Shown here: piece after piece, positions 1 to 8,289 of the stretch | Position numbering within the stretch: position 1 is the stretch's first letter | Layout: each line of letters opens with the position of its first letter | Source: Streptomyces antimicrobicus | Lineage (GTDB): Bacteria > Actinomycetota > Actinomycetes > Streptomycetales > Streptomycetaceae | Length of the DNA: 64,000 nt | Reading direction: 5' to 3' | NCBI RefSeq assembly: GCF_020532625.1 | Contig: NZ_JAJAUY010000001.1 | Span: forward strand, 62,001 to 126,000 | Position numbers and translations under genes: made by a program | Notes under the pieces: generated by a model | Databases searched by the model: none | The model's input: only the letters and a program-made list of their open reading frames with translations | What the model was told of the DNA's origin: nothing

Positions 1-7
1 TCCCGGA

Positions 8-145
8 TCACCGCGCTGACCGGACGGAGAGGGCGGTGAGGCGGAGTCCTGCGAGGTAGATGGTGGCGGTCTCGGCGTGCGGGGTGGCCAGGCCGCGCCA
101 CTGCTCCAGTCGCTCGACGACGGTGCGCCGGCGCCGGACGGTCGG
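8..145 (-). pseudogene. IS5-like transposase C-terminal remnant
   Basis: Read on the minus strand, the last 40 or so codons before the stop at 8-10 spell RRRTVVERLEQWRGLATP followed by ETATIYLAGL. This resembles the C-terminal end of IS5-family transposases, usually of the form ERxxNRLKQWRGxATRYxKTAxxYLAG. The segment NRLK is missing between ER and QWRG, and upstream of about 145 the frame carries no transposase-like sequence. No DDE residues or terminal inverted repeats are visible, so this is a decayed fragment rather than a working element. It may mark an old insertion next to the MerR gene. The identification rests on remembered family sequence. Confidence 0.5.
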
Positions 146-171
146 TGGGTTCCGGGACGGTTCCCGGGTCG

Positions 172-579
172 TCAGCCGGCTTCGTCGACGCTCCTCGGCG
201 GGAAGGGGTGGATCGGTGCCACGTCGACGGACGCCGCCGCGATGACCTCGTCCAGCACGTCCCGGGAGCGGACGAGGTCGCCGATCATCCGGTCGATCCG
301 GTCCCGCTCGGCGGCCAGGTCGGCCACCAGGGCGGGGGTGGCCCGCACCGACGGGCCGCCGTCCTCGTCCCGCATGCACGGCAGGATCCGGCGGATCCGG
401 GCGCTGTTGAGTCCGGCGGCGTAGAGCTCCTGGATGCGGATCACCCGGTCGACGGCCCGTTCGGGGAAGTCGCGGTGGCCACCGGGGGTGCGGTCGGACG
501 CCAGCAGGCCCTGCTGCTCGTAGTAGCGCAGCGAGCGCTCACCGACCCCGGTGCGTGCCGCCAGTTCACCGATCCGCAT
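172..579 (-). CDS. MerR family transcriptional regulator
   Basis: Predicted cytoplasmic DNA-binding regulator of about 135 residues. The N-terminus MRIGELAARTGVGERSLRYY is a typical MerR winged helix-turn-helix, followed by the usual YEQQGLL and later the RIQELYAAGLNSARIRRIL helix. The C-terminal half (ERDRIDRMIGDLVRSRDVL) is the antiparallel dimerisation coiled coil. Only one Cys is present (in ILPCM), so there is no metal-binding loop or SoxR-type iron-sulfur cluster. The ATG at 577-579 was chosen because family members start with MRIGE. It is transcribed divergently from the Old Yellow Enzyme gene across a dyad at 596-619, so it probably autoregulates and controls that oxidoreductase. The effector cannot be deduced. 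Confidence 0.9.
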   Translation of the reverse strand: MRIGELAARTGVGERSLRYYEQQGLLASDRTPGGHRDFPERAVDRVIRIQELYAAGLNSARIRRILPCMRDEDGGPSVRATPALVADLAAERDRIDRMIGDLVRSRDVLDEVIAAASVDVAPIHPFPPRSVDEAG

Positions 580-593
580 GCCCGCCTCCACAC

Positions 594-625
594 TTGAACC
601 TGACACTGGTGTCAAGTTCTACGGT
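594..625 (+). promoter_or_regulatory. MerR-type promoter/operator
   Basis: A -35-like TTGAAC (594-599) and a -10-like TACGGT (620-625) are separated by about 20 bp, the overlong spacing typical of MerR-activated promoters. Between and over them lies a dyad with arms GAAC-TGACAC and GTGTCA-GTTC (596-619, 2-bp centre). The oxidoreductase ATG at 632 falls 7 bp after the -10 box and has no Shine-Dalgarno sequence, so its transcript is probably leaderless. Confidence 0.7.
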
Positions 626-631
626 ACCGGC

Positions 632-1750
632 ATGACGCAGACACCGCAGTCCCCCGCCGCATCCCGCCTCTTCGAACCCGCCCGCCTCGGCGGCCTGGAA
701 CTCCCCAACCGCCTGGTCATGGCCCCGCTCACGCGCAACCGGGCCGGGGCCGACGGGGTCCCCGGGGAGCTCATGGCCACCCACTACGCGCAGCGCGCCT
801 CGGCCGGTCTGATCATCGCCGAGGGCACCACCCCGAACGCCGTCGGCCAGACCTACCCGCACATCCCCGGCATCCACACCCCGGCCCAGATCGCCGGCTG
901 GCGCCGCGTCACCGACGCCGTGCGCGCCGCCGGCGGGCGCATGTTCCTCCAGCTCCAGCACGGCGGCCGGGTCGGTCACCCCGACACCAGCGGGCACGTA
1001 CCGCTCGCGCCGTCCGCCGTGCGCTTCCCGGAGCCGCTGCAGACCCCGGCCGGGCCGCGGGAGGCCGTCATGCCGCGGGTGATGACGGAGGAGGACATCC
1101 GCGACACCGTCGCCGACTTCGCGCGCGCCGCCCGCAACGCCGTCGAGGCGGGCTTCGCGGGGGTGGAGGTGCACTCCGCCAACGGCCACCTGCTGCACCA
1201 GTTCCTCGCGGGGAACACCAATCTCCGCACCGACGGGTGGGGCGGTTCCATCGAGCAGCGGATCCGGTTCCCCGTCGAGGTGGTCTGGGCCGTCGCCGAG
1301 GCCGTCGGCCCGGAGCGGGTCGGCGTACGGATCTCCCCGGGGGCACACGTCAACGGCGTGCGGGAGGACGACACCGAGCGGCTCTACCCGGCACTGGCCG
1401 CGGCCCTCGCGGACCTGCGGCCGGTCTACCTGCACCAGGTCCACGCCGACCCGGACCTGCCCCTGTTCGCGGAGCTCCGCAAGGCCTGGCCCGGCACCCT
1501 GATCGCCAACCCCCGGCTCTCCCACGAGGACCTCGCCGCCGACGCGGGCCTGCGGCAGGGTGAGCGGCTGCTGGCCGAGGGCGCCGACCTGGTGGCGCTG
1601 GGACGCGGCTTCCTGGCCAACCCCGACCTGGTGGAGCGACTGCGCACGGGCGCGCCGCTCAACCGGATCCGGCCCGAGTTCCTGATGCACGTCAGCGGGC
1701 CGGAGGGCTACAACGACTATCCGGTGCTGGCCCGTGCGCAGGCCGCCTAG
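632..1750 (+). CDS. Old Yellow Enzyme family NADH:flavin oxidoreductase
   Basis: FMN-dependent ene-reductase of the NemA/OYE type, 372 residues, cytoplasmic, reducing activated C=C bonds or nitro compounds with NAD(P)H. The opening SRLFEPARLGGLELPNRLVMAPLTRNRA is the standard OYE beta1 segment. LQLQHGGRVGHP and VEVHSANGHLLHQFL (the family HxxN substrate-binding pair) are present, followed by NLRTDGWGGS, the usual RTDxYGG motif. The C-terminal DLVALGRGFLANPDLVERL binds the FMN phosphate. The MTQTPQ start at 632 was chosen from the MerR promoter geometry; upstream in-frame codons lie inside the operator. The divergent MerR gene suggests induction by electrophilic compounds, which is inference. 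Confidence 0.93.
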   Translation: MTQTPQSPAASRLFEPARLGGLELPNRLVMAPLTRNRAGADGVPGELMATHYAQRASAGLIIAEGTTPNAVGQTYPHIPGIHTPAQIAGWRRVTDAVRAAGGRMFLQLQHGGRVGHPDTSGHVPLAPSAVRFPEPLQTPAGPREAVMPRVMTEEDIRDTVADFARAARNAVEAGFAGVEVHSANGHLLHQFLAGNTNLRTDGWGGSIEQRIRFPVEVVWAVAEAVGPERVGVRISPGAHVNGVREDDTERLYPALAAALADLRPVYLHQVHADPDLPLFAELRKAWPGTLIANPRLSHEDLAADAGLRQGERLLAEGADLVALGRGFLANPDLVERLRTGAPLNRIRPEFLMHVSGPEGYNDYPVLARAQAA

Positions 1751-1769
1751 GCCCGTCGCGGTCGGGGCG

Positions 1770-2801
1770 TCAGCCGAGGCGGGGCAGGACCTCGGCGCCC
1801 AGCCGCCGGACGTTGTCCTCGGTGGCCGCGAGATCGCCGGAGCCCTCGGTCAGCAGGGCGAAGCGGGTGATCCCGGTCCGCTCGGCGGTCGCCGCCAGCC
1901 GGTCCGCGGCCAGCCGCGGCGTCCCCACCGGGTGCAAGGAGCACAGCAGTTCCGTGTACGCGACGGGGTCCCGCATCGCCCGGTGCCGGCCGTCCACGGT
2001 GACATGGGCGTCCAGTCCCTGTTTCAGCCAGCCCGGCAGCGCCTTGAGGAGCGTCTCGCGGGCGTCGGCCGTCCGGTCCGCCAGCTGGCAGACACCCGCC
2101 GAGACATGGCCCGCCCCGGCGACCACCGAGGGCGGATGGCCGGCCGCCCGGGCGGTCTCCCGCCACAGCGCGACCATCGCCGCCTTGTCCTCGTCCCCGC
2201 AGTGCATCCCCAGCAGCATCGGCAGCCCGCGCTCGGCCGCCAGCCGGACCGACGTGGGCGTGGTGCACGCCACGATCACCTCGGGGGCCGTCGCGTCGGC
2301 GTCCAGCGCCTCCGACGGGCGCGGTACGACGGCCACTTCGCGGAAGGCGAAGTGCTCACCGGCGGCCCCCACCCGGGGTTCGCCCAGCCAGCGCCGGATC
2401 AGGTCCAGGGCCTCCGGGAAGGAGTTCTCGTAGGCGTCCAGCCCGCCCCCGAACACCTCCAGGTCCACCCAGGGCCCACCCCGCCCCACTCCGAGGGTGA
2501 ACCGCCCGCCGGAGGTCAGGTGCAGCAGCGCGGCCTGTTCGCCGAGGGCCACCGGGTGCGTGTTGGGCAGCACGCTCACGGCCGTGCCCACCCGCAGCCG
2601 CCGGGTCCGGCCCAGCAGCAGCGCGGCCAGGGTGACCGCCGACGGGCACACCCCGTACGGCACGAAGTGGTGCTCGGCCAGCCAGACCGAGTCCAGCCCG
2701 GACTCCTCGGCCACCTCGGCGGTCCGTACCGCCCGGTGCAGCGCCTCACCGGCGCCCTGGCCGGGGAACTGGGCCGCCAGTACAAACGCTCCTACGCGCA
2801 T
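1770..2801 (-). CDS. LLM class flavin-dependent oxidoreductase
   Basis: Luciferase-like monooxygenase of 343 residues with a TIM-barrel flavin enzyme fold, using FMN or F420. The start MRVGAFVLAAQFPGQG is followed by the diagnostic EESGLDSVWLAEHHFV, then RLRVGTAVSVLPNTHPVALGEQAALL and GGRFTLGVGRGG. The C-terminal GTPRLAADRLAATAERTGITRFALL is also family-typical. The ATG at 2799-2801 has a strong GAGGAGG ribosome site 9-10 bases upstream, which decides it over longer in-frame starts. It converges on the Old Yellow Enzyme gene with 19 bp between the stops and stands alone. Substrate unknown. Confidence 0.92.
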   Translation of the reverse strand: MRVGAFVLAAQFPGQGAGEALHRAVRTAEVAEESGLDSVWLAEHHFVPYGVCPSAVTLAALLLGRTRRLRVGTAVSVLPNTHPVALGEQAALLHLTSGGRFTLGVGRGGPWVDLEVFGGGLDAYENSFPEALDLIRRWLGEPRVGAAGEHFAFREVAVVPRPSEALDADATAPEVIVACTTPTSVRLAAERGLPMLLGMHCGDEDKAAMVALWRETARAAGHPPSVVAGAGHVSAGVCQLADRTADARETLLKALPGWLKQGLDAHVTVDGRHRAMRDPVAYTELLCSLHPVGTPRLAADRLAATAERTGITRFALLTEGSGDLAATEDNVRRLGAEVLPRLG

Positions 2802-2893
2802 CGCTCTTCGCCTCCTCGCGGCTGACGCGGCCTCCCCCAGGTGGACCGTTGTGTCCTGAGTCCGATCGTCGGGTCTTCTGCTGGCAACAACGT

Positions 2894-2924
2894 CTGACAC
2901 GTGCCAAAGGCACGGCCTGACACG
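2894..2924. promoter_or_regulatory. Direct repeats flanking a small hairpin upstream of the LLM gene
   Basis: Two copies of CTGACACG (2894-2901 and 2917-2924) are spaced 23 bp apart, about two helical turns, and flank a hairpin with arms GTGCC and GGCAC (2901-2913). The element lies in the 245-bp gap between the divergent genes starting at 2801 and 3047, so it could be an operator for either. Confidence 0.35.
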
Positions 2925-3046
2925 AAAGTTATTGAGATTGTCGGGGAATCCCGTGCGACCGTCTTGCGACCACCCTGCGGGTACCCGGGTGCGCGGCGCG
3001 TAGTCTGGGAGAAACCCACTTGCCACCGCCGATCCGTGAGGTATAC

Positions 3047-3373
3047 GTGTCCCCGCGTCACAACCGCCCCAAGGGCGGCGACCACCCGGCCGACCGCAGC
3101 GGCGGCGGGCCGGACCGCTACGGCCTGGAGCGGACCGAGGAGTACCTCGGGGAGGACTGGACCGTCCGGCACGTCTCCGGCGCGAGCGCGGCCGGCAAGC
3201 GCTACCGCTGCCCGGGCTGCGACCAGGAGATCCCGCCCGCCACCCCGCACGTGGTGGCCTGGCCGCAGTACGGCGGCGTGGACGACCGCCGGCACTGGCA
3301 CAAGGCCTGCTGGAACGCCAAGGACCGCCGCACCACGCGGGTGCAGCGGTCCCGTAACGCTCCCCGGCACTGA
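3047..3373 (+). CDS. Conserved actinobacterial small Cys/His protein, function unknown
   Basis: Protein of 108 residues with a very basic ending. The core KRYRCPGCDQEIPPATPHVVAWP followed by DDRRHWHKACWNAKDRR contains CxxC plus a distal HWHKxCW, an arrangement able to bind one zinc ion. The start VSPRHNRPKGGDH (GTG at 3047) is favoured over the 3020 ATG because streptomycete relatives, as I recall them, begin MSPRRNRP, and a GAGGT ribosome site sits just upstream. Such proteins are often labelled ATP/GTP-binding in databases, but no P-loop is visible, so I do not support that label. It ends 9 bp before the convergent ABC permease stop. Confidence 0.85.
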   Translation: MSPRHNRPKGGDHPADRSGGGPDRYGLERTEEYLGEDWTVRHVSGASAAGKRYRCPGCDQEIPPATPHVVAWPQYGGVDDRRHWHKACWNAKDRRTTRVQRSRNAPRH

Positions 3374-3381
3374 CGCCGGGG

Positions 3382-4209
3382 TCACACGTCCCGGCGGCCC
3401 ACCACCAGGTACGAGCCGGCCACCGCCGCGCCGGTCACGAGGAGCAGCAGCGCGAAGTGGACCCAGGCCGGCGGGATGGCACCGGTGTCCGTGTTGGGCA
3501 GCCCGAACAGCTGCATCAGCGCGACCGGGGCGTTGTACCGGATCAGCGTCGAGCCGGCCGGCTGCGTGGCCTCCCACATGCTGAGCATCGCGCCGGTGAA
3601 CGGCGGCACGGTGACGACGCCGATCATCACCGCGATCCCGCCGGCGGAGTGCCGTACGAGGGCGCCGACCGCCAGCGCGAGGACGCCCAGCAGCGTGACG
3701 TAGAGGCTGCCGGCGAGTCCGTCGAGGAGCTCGCCGGGGATGTCGTGCCGGCCGGCGCCGGGGCGGTGGTGCACGATCGCGCCGGCCAGCGCGACCAGGG
3801 TCACCGAGCCGGCGACCGCGGTGAAGCCGACCCCGCCGACCACGAGGTACTTCGCGGTCAGCACCCGGTGCCGGTCGGGGGCGGCGGTGAACGTGGTGCG
3901 GATCAGCCCGGTGCCGTGCTCCGAGGTCATGGTCAGCACGCCGAGGACCATCACCCCGAGCTGCCCGACCAGCAGCCCGAACAGCGCGGGCGCGGTGAAG
4001 GGCGTCCCGCTGAAGTTCTCCGCGGAGGTCTGCGCCACGGCGAGCAGGCCGATGCCGACGACGAGGAGCACCAGTGCGCCGAGGGTCAGCACGGTGGAGC
4101 GGACCGAGATCATCTTGGTCCACTCCGAGGCGACGGCGTGCCCCAGGTGCGGCCGCGGGGTGGGCAGCGGGGAGCTGTAGGCCGCCGGGCGCGGGGTCGG
4201 GGCGGTCAT
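3382..4209 (-). CDS. ABC-2 type transporter permease
   Basis: Integral membrane protein of 275 residues and the permease partner of the ATPase at 4206-5327. After a Pro-rich N-terminus come ASEWTKMISVRSTVLTLGALVLLV (first membrane helix) and ALFGLLVGQLGVMVLGVLTMTSEHGTGLIRTTFTAAP, the signature region of ABC-2 permeases. About six hydrophobic segments follow, ending in a charged GRRDV tail. The ATG at 4207-4209 overlaps the ATPase stop in an ATGA arrangement, indicating translational coupling. It probably exports a hydrophobic molecule or peptide; substrate unknown. Confidence 0.92.
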   Translation of the reverse strand: MTAPTPRPAAYSSPLPTPRPHLGHAVASEWTKMISVRSTVLTLGALVLLVVGIGLLAVAQTSAENFSGTPFTAPALFGLLVGQLGVMVLGVLTMTSEHGTGLIRTTFTAAPDRHRVLTAKYLVVGGVGFTAVAGSVTLVALAGAIVHHRPGAGRHDIPGELLDGLAGSLYVTLLGVLALAVGALVRHSAGGIAVMIGVVTVPPFTGAMLSMWEATQPAGSTLIRYNAPVALMQLFGLPNTDTGAIPPAWVHFALLLLVTGAAVAGSYLVVGRRDV

Positions 4210-5327
4210 CGGGGATCCTCGGGGTCGGTCGCGGTCCCGGCCAGGTCGCCGGGCCGGCTGGGCATCAGGAAGGGCTGCGCGCCGGCCGCGCCGGGCGGCG
4301 GGGGAGCGTAGAAGGCGGCGGCGGTCGGGCCCGACACCTGGTGCGCGCCCTCGTCCTCCCACGCCGGTACGGTCAGCGGCTCGGGCTCGAACAGCTCGGC
4401 GCGCGGGTCCTCGGTGGAGGTGTACTCCACCGCGCTCTGGGTGAGCCGCATGTACGCCTCCTCCAGGGAGGCCCGGTGCGGCGAGAGCTCCCACAGCCGT
4501 ACGCCGGCCTCGTGGGCGAGGTCCGAGACGTGCGGCAGGGTGAGCCCGGTCACGCGCAGGGCGCCATCGGGCTCCTTGAGCACCTGGCCCCCGGCCTTCA
4601 CCAGGGCCTCACCGAGCGCTTGCGCGCCAAGTCGATCGGAATCGGCCACCCGGACCCGGGCGAATCCGGCCGAGTTGTGGGCGATGAACTCCTGCACGCC
4701 CATGTCGGCGAGCAGCCGCCCGCGCCCGATCACGATCAGGTGGTCCGCGGTCAGGGCCATCTCGCTCATCAGGTGCGAGGAGACGAACACGGTCCGGCCC
4801 TCCGCGGCCAGCTGCCGCATGAGGTTGCGCACCCAGAGGATGCCCTCCGGGTCGAGGCCGTTGACCGGCTCGTCGAACAGCAGCACCTGCGGGTCGCCGA
4901 GCAGGGCGGCGGCGATGCCGAGCCGCTGGCCCATCCCGAGCGAGAACGCCTTGGTCCGCTGCCGGGCCACGTCCTGGAGCCCGACCACGCCGAGCACCTC
5001 GTCCACCCGCTTCTCCGGGATGCCGGAGAGCTGGGCGAGGGCCAGCAGGTGGGTCCGGGCCCGGCGCCCGCCGTGCACGGCCTTGGCGTCGAGCAGGGCG
5101 CCGACGTGCCGCTGGGCGTTGGGCAGCTCCCGGAAGGGCCGGCCGTTGATCGTGACGTGGCCGGAAGTGGGCCGGTCCAGGCCCAGGATCATGCGCATGG
5201 TGGTCGACTTCCCGGAGCCGTTGGGCCCCAGGAAGCCGGTCACGTGACCGGGCCTGACCTGGAAGGAGAGCTGGTCGACGGCGGTCTTCGCGCCGAAGCG
5301 CTTGGTCAGGCCGACTGCCTCGATCAT
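4206..5327 (-). CDS. ABC transporter ATP-binding protein
   Basis: Cytoplasmic ATPase of 373 residues forming an exporter with the overlapping permease. It starts MIEAVGLTKRFGAKTAVDQLSF. Walker A is GPNGSGKSTT near residue 38, the signature region is FSLGMGQRLGIAAALL, Walker B is VLLFDEPVNGLDPEG and the switch region is SSHLMSEMALTADH. A C-terminal accessory domain of about 150 residues, ending in a Pro/Ala-rich tail, follows the nucleotide-binding domain; it has the YMRLTQSAVEYT element also seen in the paralogue at 6229-7248. A GCAGAGG ribosome site lies directly before the ATG at 5327. A TATCCT -10-like box and a small CGGACG/CGTCCG hairpin (5346-5362) lie in the 134-bp upstream gap. Confidence 0.94.
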   Translation of the reverse strand: MIEAVGLTKRFGAKTAVDQLSFQVRPGHVTGFLGPNGSGKSTTMRMILGLDRPTSGHVTINGRPFRELPNAQRHVGALLDAKAVHGGRRARTHLLALAQLSGIPEKRVDEVLGVVGLQDVARQRTKAFSLGMGQRLGIAAALLGDPQVLLFDEPVNGLDPEGILWVRNLMRQLAAEGRTVFVSSHLMSEMALTADHLIVIGRGRLLADMGVQEFIAHNSAGFARVRVADSDRLGAQALGEALVKAGGQVLKEPDGALRVTGLTLPHVSDLAHEAGVRLWELSPHRASLEEAYMRLTQSAVEYTSTEDPRAELFEPEPLTVPAWEDEGAHQVSGPTAAAFYAPPPPGAAGAQPFLMPSRPGDLAGTATDPEDPR

Positions 5328-5461
5328 CCTCTGCCCCTTGCCATGCGGACGGATTTCGTCCGGGTAAGGCTTAAGAGGATATCGAGCGCCGTTCGGTTCC
5401 GTCCCGGGCCGAACCCTGAGTCACCCCTGAGCCCGACCCGGGAATCCCCCTCAGGCGGGCG

Positions 5462-6226
5462 TCACGCGTCCCGCTTCCGCAGCACCAGATAGCCCCCGAG
5501 GACGGCCGCCAGCACCCACACGACCATGATCCCGAGGCCGGTCCACGGGCCGTACGGCGTCTCCACCGTGCCCGGCACCGTCTGCATGATCTTGGAGCCG
5601 GCCTGGTCCGGGAACCACTGGGACACCTTCCGGGTGGTCTCGAACGCGCTGAGGATGTTCGAGATCATCAGGAAGAACGGCATCAGGATGCCCAGCGAGA
5701 GCACGGCGCTGCGCAGGATCGTCGCGAAGCCCATCGAGAACAGCGCGATGAGGGCCATGTAGAGCCCGGCGCCGACCACCGCGCGCAGGATGTTCGGCTC
5801 GCCGATGCCGATGCTGTGCTCACCGAGGATCGCCTGTCCCAGGAAGAAGGACAGGAAGCTGGTCAGCAGGCCCACGACCAGGGCCAGGGCCGTGGCGACG
5901 GCCAGCTTGGACAGCAGCAGGGTGCCGCGGCGCGGCACGGCGGCCAGCGAGGTGCGGATCATGCCGCTGCTGTACTCGCTCGTGACCACGAGCACGCCGA
6001 AGACGATCATCCCGAGCTGGCCGAAGGTCATCCCGGCGAAGCTCATCACGGTCGGGTCGAAGGTCGCCTGCTGCTCCTGGGGCAGGTCGTCGAACGTGGC
6101 GCCGATCGCCCAGCACAGCGCGGCGCTGATGCCGACCGTGGCCACCAGGGCCGAGACCAGGGACCACACCGTGGAGGCGACCGTACGGATCTTGGTCCAC
6201 TCGGACTTGAGGACTGCCGTGGACAT
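5462..6226 (-). CDS. ABC-2 type transporter permease (second pair)
   Basis: Membrane protein of 254 residues, paralogous to the permease at 3382-4209. It starts MSTAVLKSEWTKIRTVASTVWSL; six hydrophobic segments include MTFGQLGMIVFGVLVVTSEYSSGMIRTSL, and the tail is LVLRKRDA. The ATG at 6226 was chosen because a GGGGAG ribosome site is 5 bases upstream; the GTG two codons earlier, which overlaps the ATPase stop, would lie within that site. It is coupled to the ATPase gene at 6229-7248. The whole pair looks like a tandem duplicate of the first. Confidence 0.92.
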   Translation of the reverse strand: MSTAVLKSEWTKIRTVASTVWSLVSALVATVGISAALCWAIGATFDDLPQEQQATFDPTVMSFAGMTFGQLGMIVFGVLVVTSEYSSGMIRTSLAAVPRRGTLLLSKLAVATALALVVGLLTSFLSFFLGQAILGEHSIGIGEPNILRAVVGAGLYMALIALFSMGFATILRSAVLSLGILMPFFLMISNILSAFETTRKVSQWFPDQAGSKIMQTVPGTVETPYGPWTGLGIMVVWVLAAVLGGYLVLRKRDA

Positions 6227-6228
6227 GG

Positions 6229-7248
6229 TCACTCCCCGCCCTGCCGCGCCTGCTCGAACCCCGCGCCCCACGCCGGGACGTCCGCCGGCCGGGCCGGGTT
6301 GTCGGCGGCCCGGCCCGGGAGCGGGAGCTCCGGTCGGCCGGGGGCGTGGGCGTGGTACTCGACCGCGTCCGCCGTCATACGCATGAACGCTTCCTCCAGT
6401 GACGCCCGTTGCGGGCTCAGTTCGTGCAGCACGATGCGGTGCTCCGCGGCGAGTTCGCCGAGCCGTTCCGCGCCGACCCCGTCGACCTCCAGCGCGCCGG
6501 CCCCCGGTACCTCGACCGCGGTGATGCCGGCTCCGTGCAGGACGTCCTTGAGCTGTTCCTGCTGCGGGGAGCGAAGTCGTACGTAAGTGCGAGAGTTCCG
6601 GTGAATGAAATCAGACATGGACGTGTCGGCAAGGAGCTTGCCTTGACCGATCACGATCAAATGATCCGCGGTCAATGCCATTTCGCTCATCAAGTGGGAC
6701 GAGACGAAGATCGTCCTTCCTTCCGCGGCCAGCCCCTTCATCAGATTGCGGATCCAGAGAATTCCCTCCGGGTCCAGACCATTGACGGGTTCGTCGAACA
6801 TCAGAATCTCCGGATCGCCGAGCAGCGCGGCGGCGATTCCCAGCCGCTGCCCCATGCCCAGGGAGAAACCTTTCGACTTCTTCTTCGCCACGGGCGTCAA
6901 CCCGACGAGGTCCAGCACCTCACCGACCCGGCGCTCCGGGATGCGGTTGGACTGGGCCAGACACAGAAGGTTGTGGTACGCGCTGCGCCCGCCGTGCATG
7001 GCCTTGGCGTCCAGCAGCGCGCCGATGTGCTTGAGCGGCTCCGGCAGGTCCCGGTAGTGCTTCCCGTCGATCCTGACCGTGCCACTGGTCGGGTTGTCGA
7101 GGTCGAGCATCATGCGCATGGTCGTGGACTTGCCGGCCCCGTTGGGGCCGAGGAAGCCGGTCACCACCCCCGGTCTGACCTGGAAGCTCAGGTGGTCCAC
7201 GGCAGTCTTGCTGCCGAATCGTTTGGTGAGGCCCTCGAGCTCGATCAT
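6229..7248 (-). CDS. ABC transporter ATP-binding protein (second pair)
   Basis: ATPase of about 340 residues, paralogous to the protein at 4206-5327. It begins MIELEGLTKRFGSKTAVDHLSF, with Walker A GPNGAGKSTT, signature FSLGMGQRLGIAAALL, Walker B ILMFDEPVNGLDPEG and switch SSHLMSEMALTADH, then the same C-terminal extension with FMRMTADAVEYH. A GTG three codons upstream (7257) is an alternative start; neither has a clear ribosome site. The gene follows the filP terminator, so it needs its own promoter. The stop lies 2 bp before the partner permease ATG. Substrate unknown. Confidence 0.93.
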   Translation of the reverse strand: MIELEGLTKRFGSKTAVDHLSFQVRPGVVTGFLGPNGAGKSTTMRMMLDLDNPTSGTVRIDGKHYRDLPEPLKHIGALLDAKAMHGGRSAYHNLLCLAQSNRIPERRVGEVLDLVGLTPVAKKKSKGFSLGMGQRLGIAAALLGDPEILMFDEPVNGLDPEGILWIRNLMKGLAAEGRTIFVSSHLMSEMALTADHLIVIGQGKLLADTSMSDFIHRNSRTYVRLRSPQQEQLKDVLHGAGITAVEVPGAGALEVDGVGAERLGELAAEHRIVLHELSPQRASLEEAFMRMTADAVEYHAHAPGRPELPLPGRAADNPARPADVPAWGAGFEQARQGGE

Positions 7249-7267
7249 ACGGGCCACGCTAGAACGC

Positions 7268-7311
7268 CCGAGGGCCCTGCGTCACCTCGAAAGGCGGCGC
7301 AGGGCCCTCGG
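7268..7311 (-). terminator. Terminator downstream of filP
   Basis: A perfect 14-bp inverted repeat (arms 7268-7281 and 7298-7311, containing GAGGGCCCTGCG and its complement) with a 16-nt loop lies 40 bp after the filP stop and before the next minus-strand gene. It lacks a U tract, as is usual in Streptomyces. Confidence 0.8.
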
Positions 7312-7350
7312 CCACGGGGGTGGTGGTGCCGGCGCGGTGCCGGAGCGGAA

Positions 7351-8289
7351 CTAGCGGCTCTGCTGGGCCGGAACGCCGCGGGAGACCGGCTCGTCGTCCA
7401 TGACCGGGGTGGCCGCGGCGACCGCGGCGCCGGTCAGGGTCGCCAGCATCTCGCGGACGTTGGTCAGCTGGGCGTTGATGGAGTCGCGGCGGTTGGTCAG
7501 CGCCGCCAGCTCGCGCTCGGACTCGCTGCGGATGCGGTCCGCCTTGGCGTTGGCGTCGGCCACGATGTCCTCGGCCTGGCGCTGGGCGGTCTCCACCGTC
7601 TGGCGGGCCCGGCGCTCGGCGTCGGTGCGCAGCTTCTCGGCCTCCAGGCGCAGCTGCTCGGCGCGGTGCTCGATCTCGGCGAGGCGCTTCTCGGCCTTGG
7701 CCTGACGCGAGGCCAGGTCGCGCTCGGACTGCTCGCGGCGCTTGGCCAGGTTGGTCTCGAAGTCCGCGGCGGCCTGGGCGGCCTTGGCGCGGGTCTCCTC
7801 GAACAGGGCGTCGGCCTCCTCGCGCTTGGAGGCGGCGTCCTTCTGGGCCTCGGCGCGCAGGGTGGCGGCGTCGCCCTTGGCCTTCTCGACGATCCGGACG
7901 CCCTCGTCCTCCGCCTTCGCCTTGCGGTCGGCGGCGAAGCTCTCGGCGTCGTTGCGCACCTGCTGGGCCGCCGACTCGGCGAGCTCACGGTGCTGCTCGG
8001 CGGCCCGGCGGGCCTCCTCGCGCAGGTCCTTGGCCTCCTCCTCGGCGAGCCGCAGGATCTTCTCGACCCGGGCGCCGAGACCGGCGTACGACGGCTCGGC
8101 GTCGGAGACCTGGGCCTGGGCGTTCTGCGTCTCGAGGTGGAGCTCCTCGATGCGCTTCTCCAGGGAGTTGATGCGGGACAGAGCGCTGTCACGGTCGGCG
8201 ACGAGCTTGGTAATGCGGTCGTCCACCTGACCGCGGTCGTAACCACGCCGCACGAGCTCGAAGCCGAAGGGGGAGGATGTGTCGCTCAT
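7351..8289 (-). CDS. filP: Intermediate filament-like cytoskeletal protein FilP
   Basis: Coiled-coil protein of 312 residues. The N-terminal FGFELVRRGYDRGQVDDRITKLVADRDSAL is the DivIVA-like start shared by actinobacterial polar proteins. From about residue 40 to 285 the sequence is almost uninterrupted heptads rich in Ala, Glu, Lys and Arg, followed by a short disordered end (VMDDEPVSRGVPAQQSR). It matches S. coelicolor FilP (SCO5396) in length, start and position next to scy. FilP forms filaments below hyphal tips that add mechanical stability and work with Scy and DivIVA; this role is established for the family, not shown here. A 196-bp gap separates it from scy, so it may have its own promoter. 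Confidence 0.95.
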   Translation of the reverse strand: MSDTSSPFGFELVRRGYDRGQVDDRITKLVADRDSALSRINSLEKRIEELHLETQNAQAQVSDAEPSYAGLGARVEKILRLAEEEAKDLREEARRAAEQHRELAESAAQQVRNDAESFAADRKAKAEDEGVRIVEKAKGDAATLRAEAQKDAASKREEADALFEETRAKAAQAAADFETNLAKRREQSERDLASRQAKAEKRLAEIEHRAEQLRLEAEKLRTDAERRARQTVETAQRQAEDIVADANAKADRIRSESERELAALTNRRDSINAQLTNVREMLATLTGAAVAAATPVMDDEPVSRGVPAQQSR

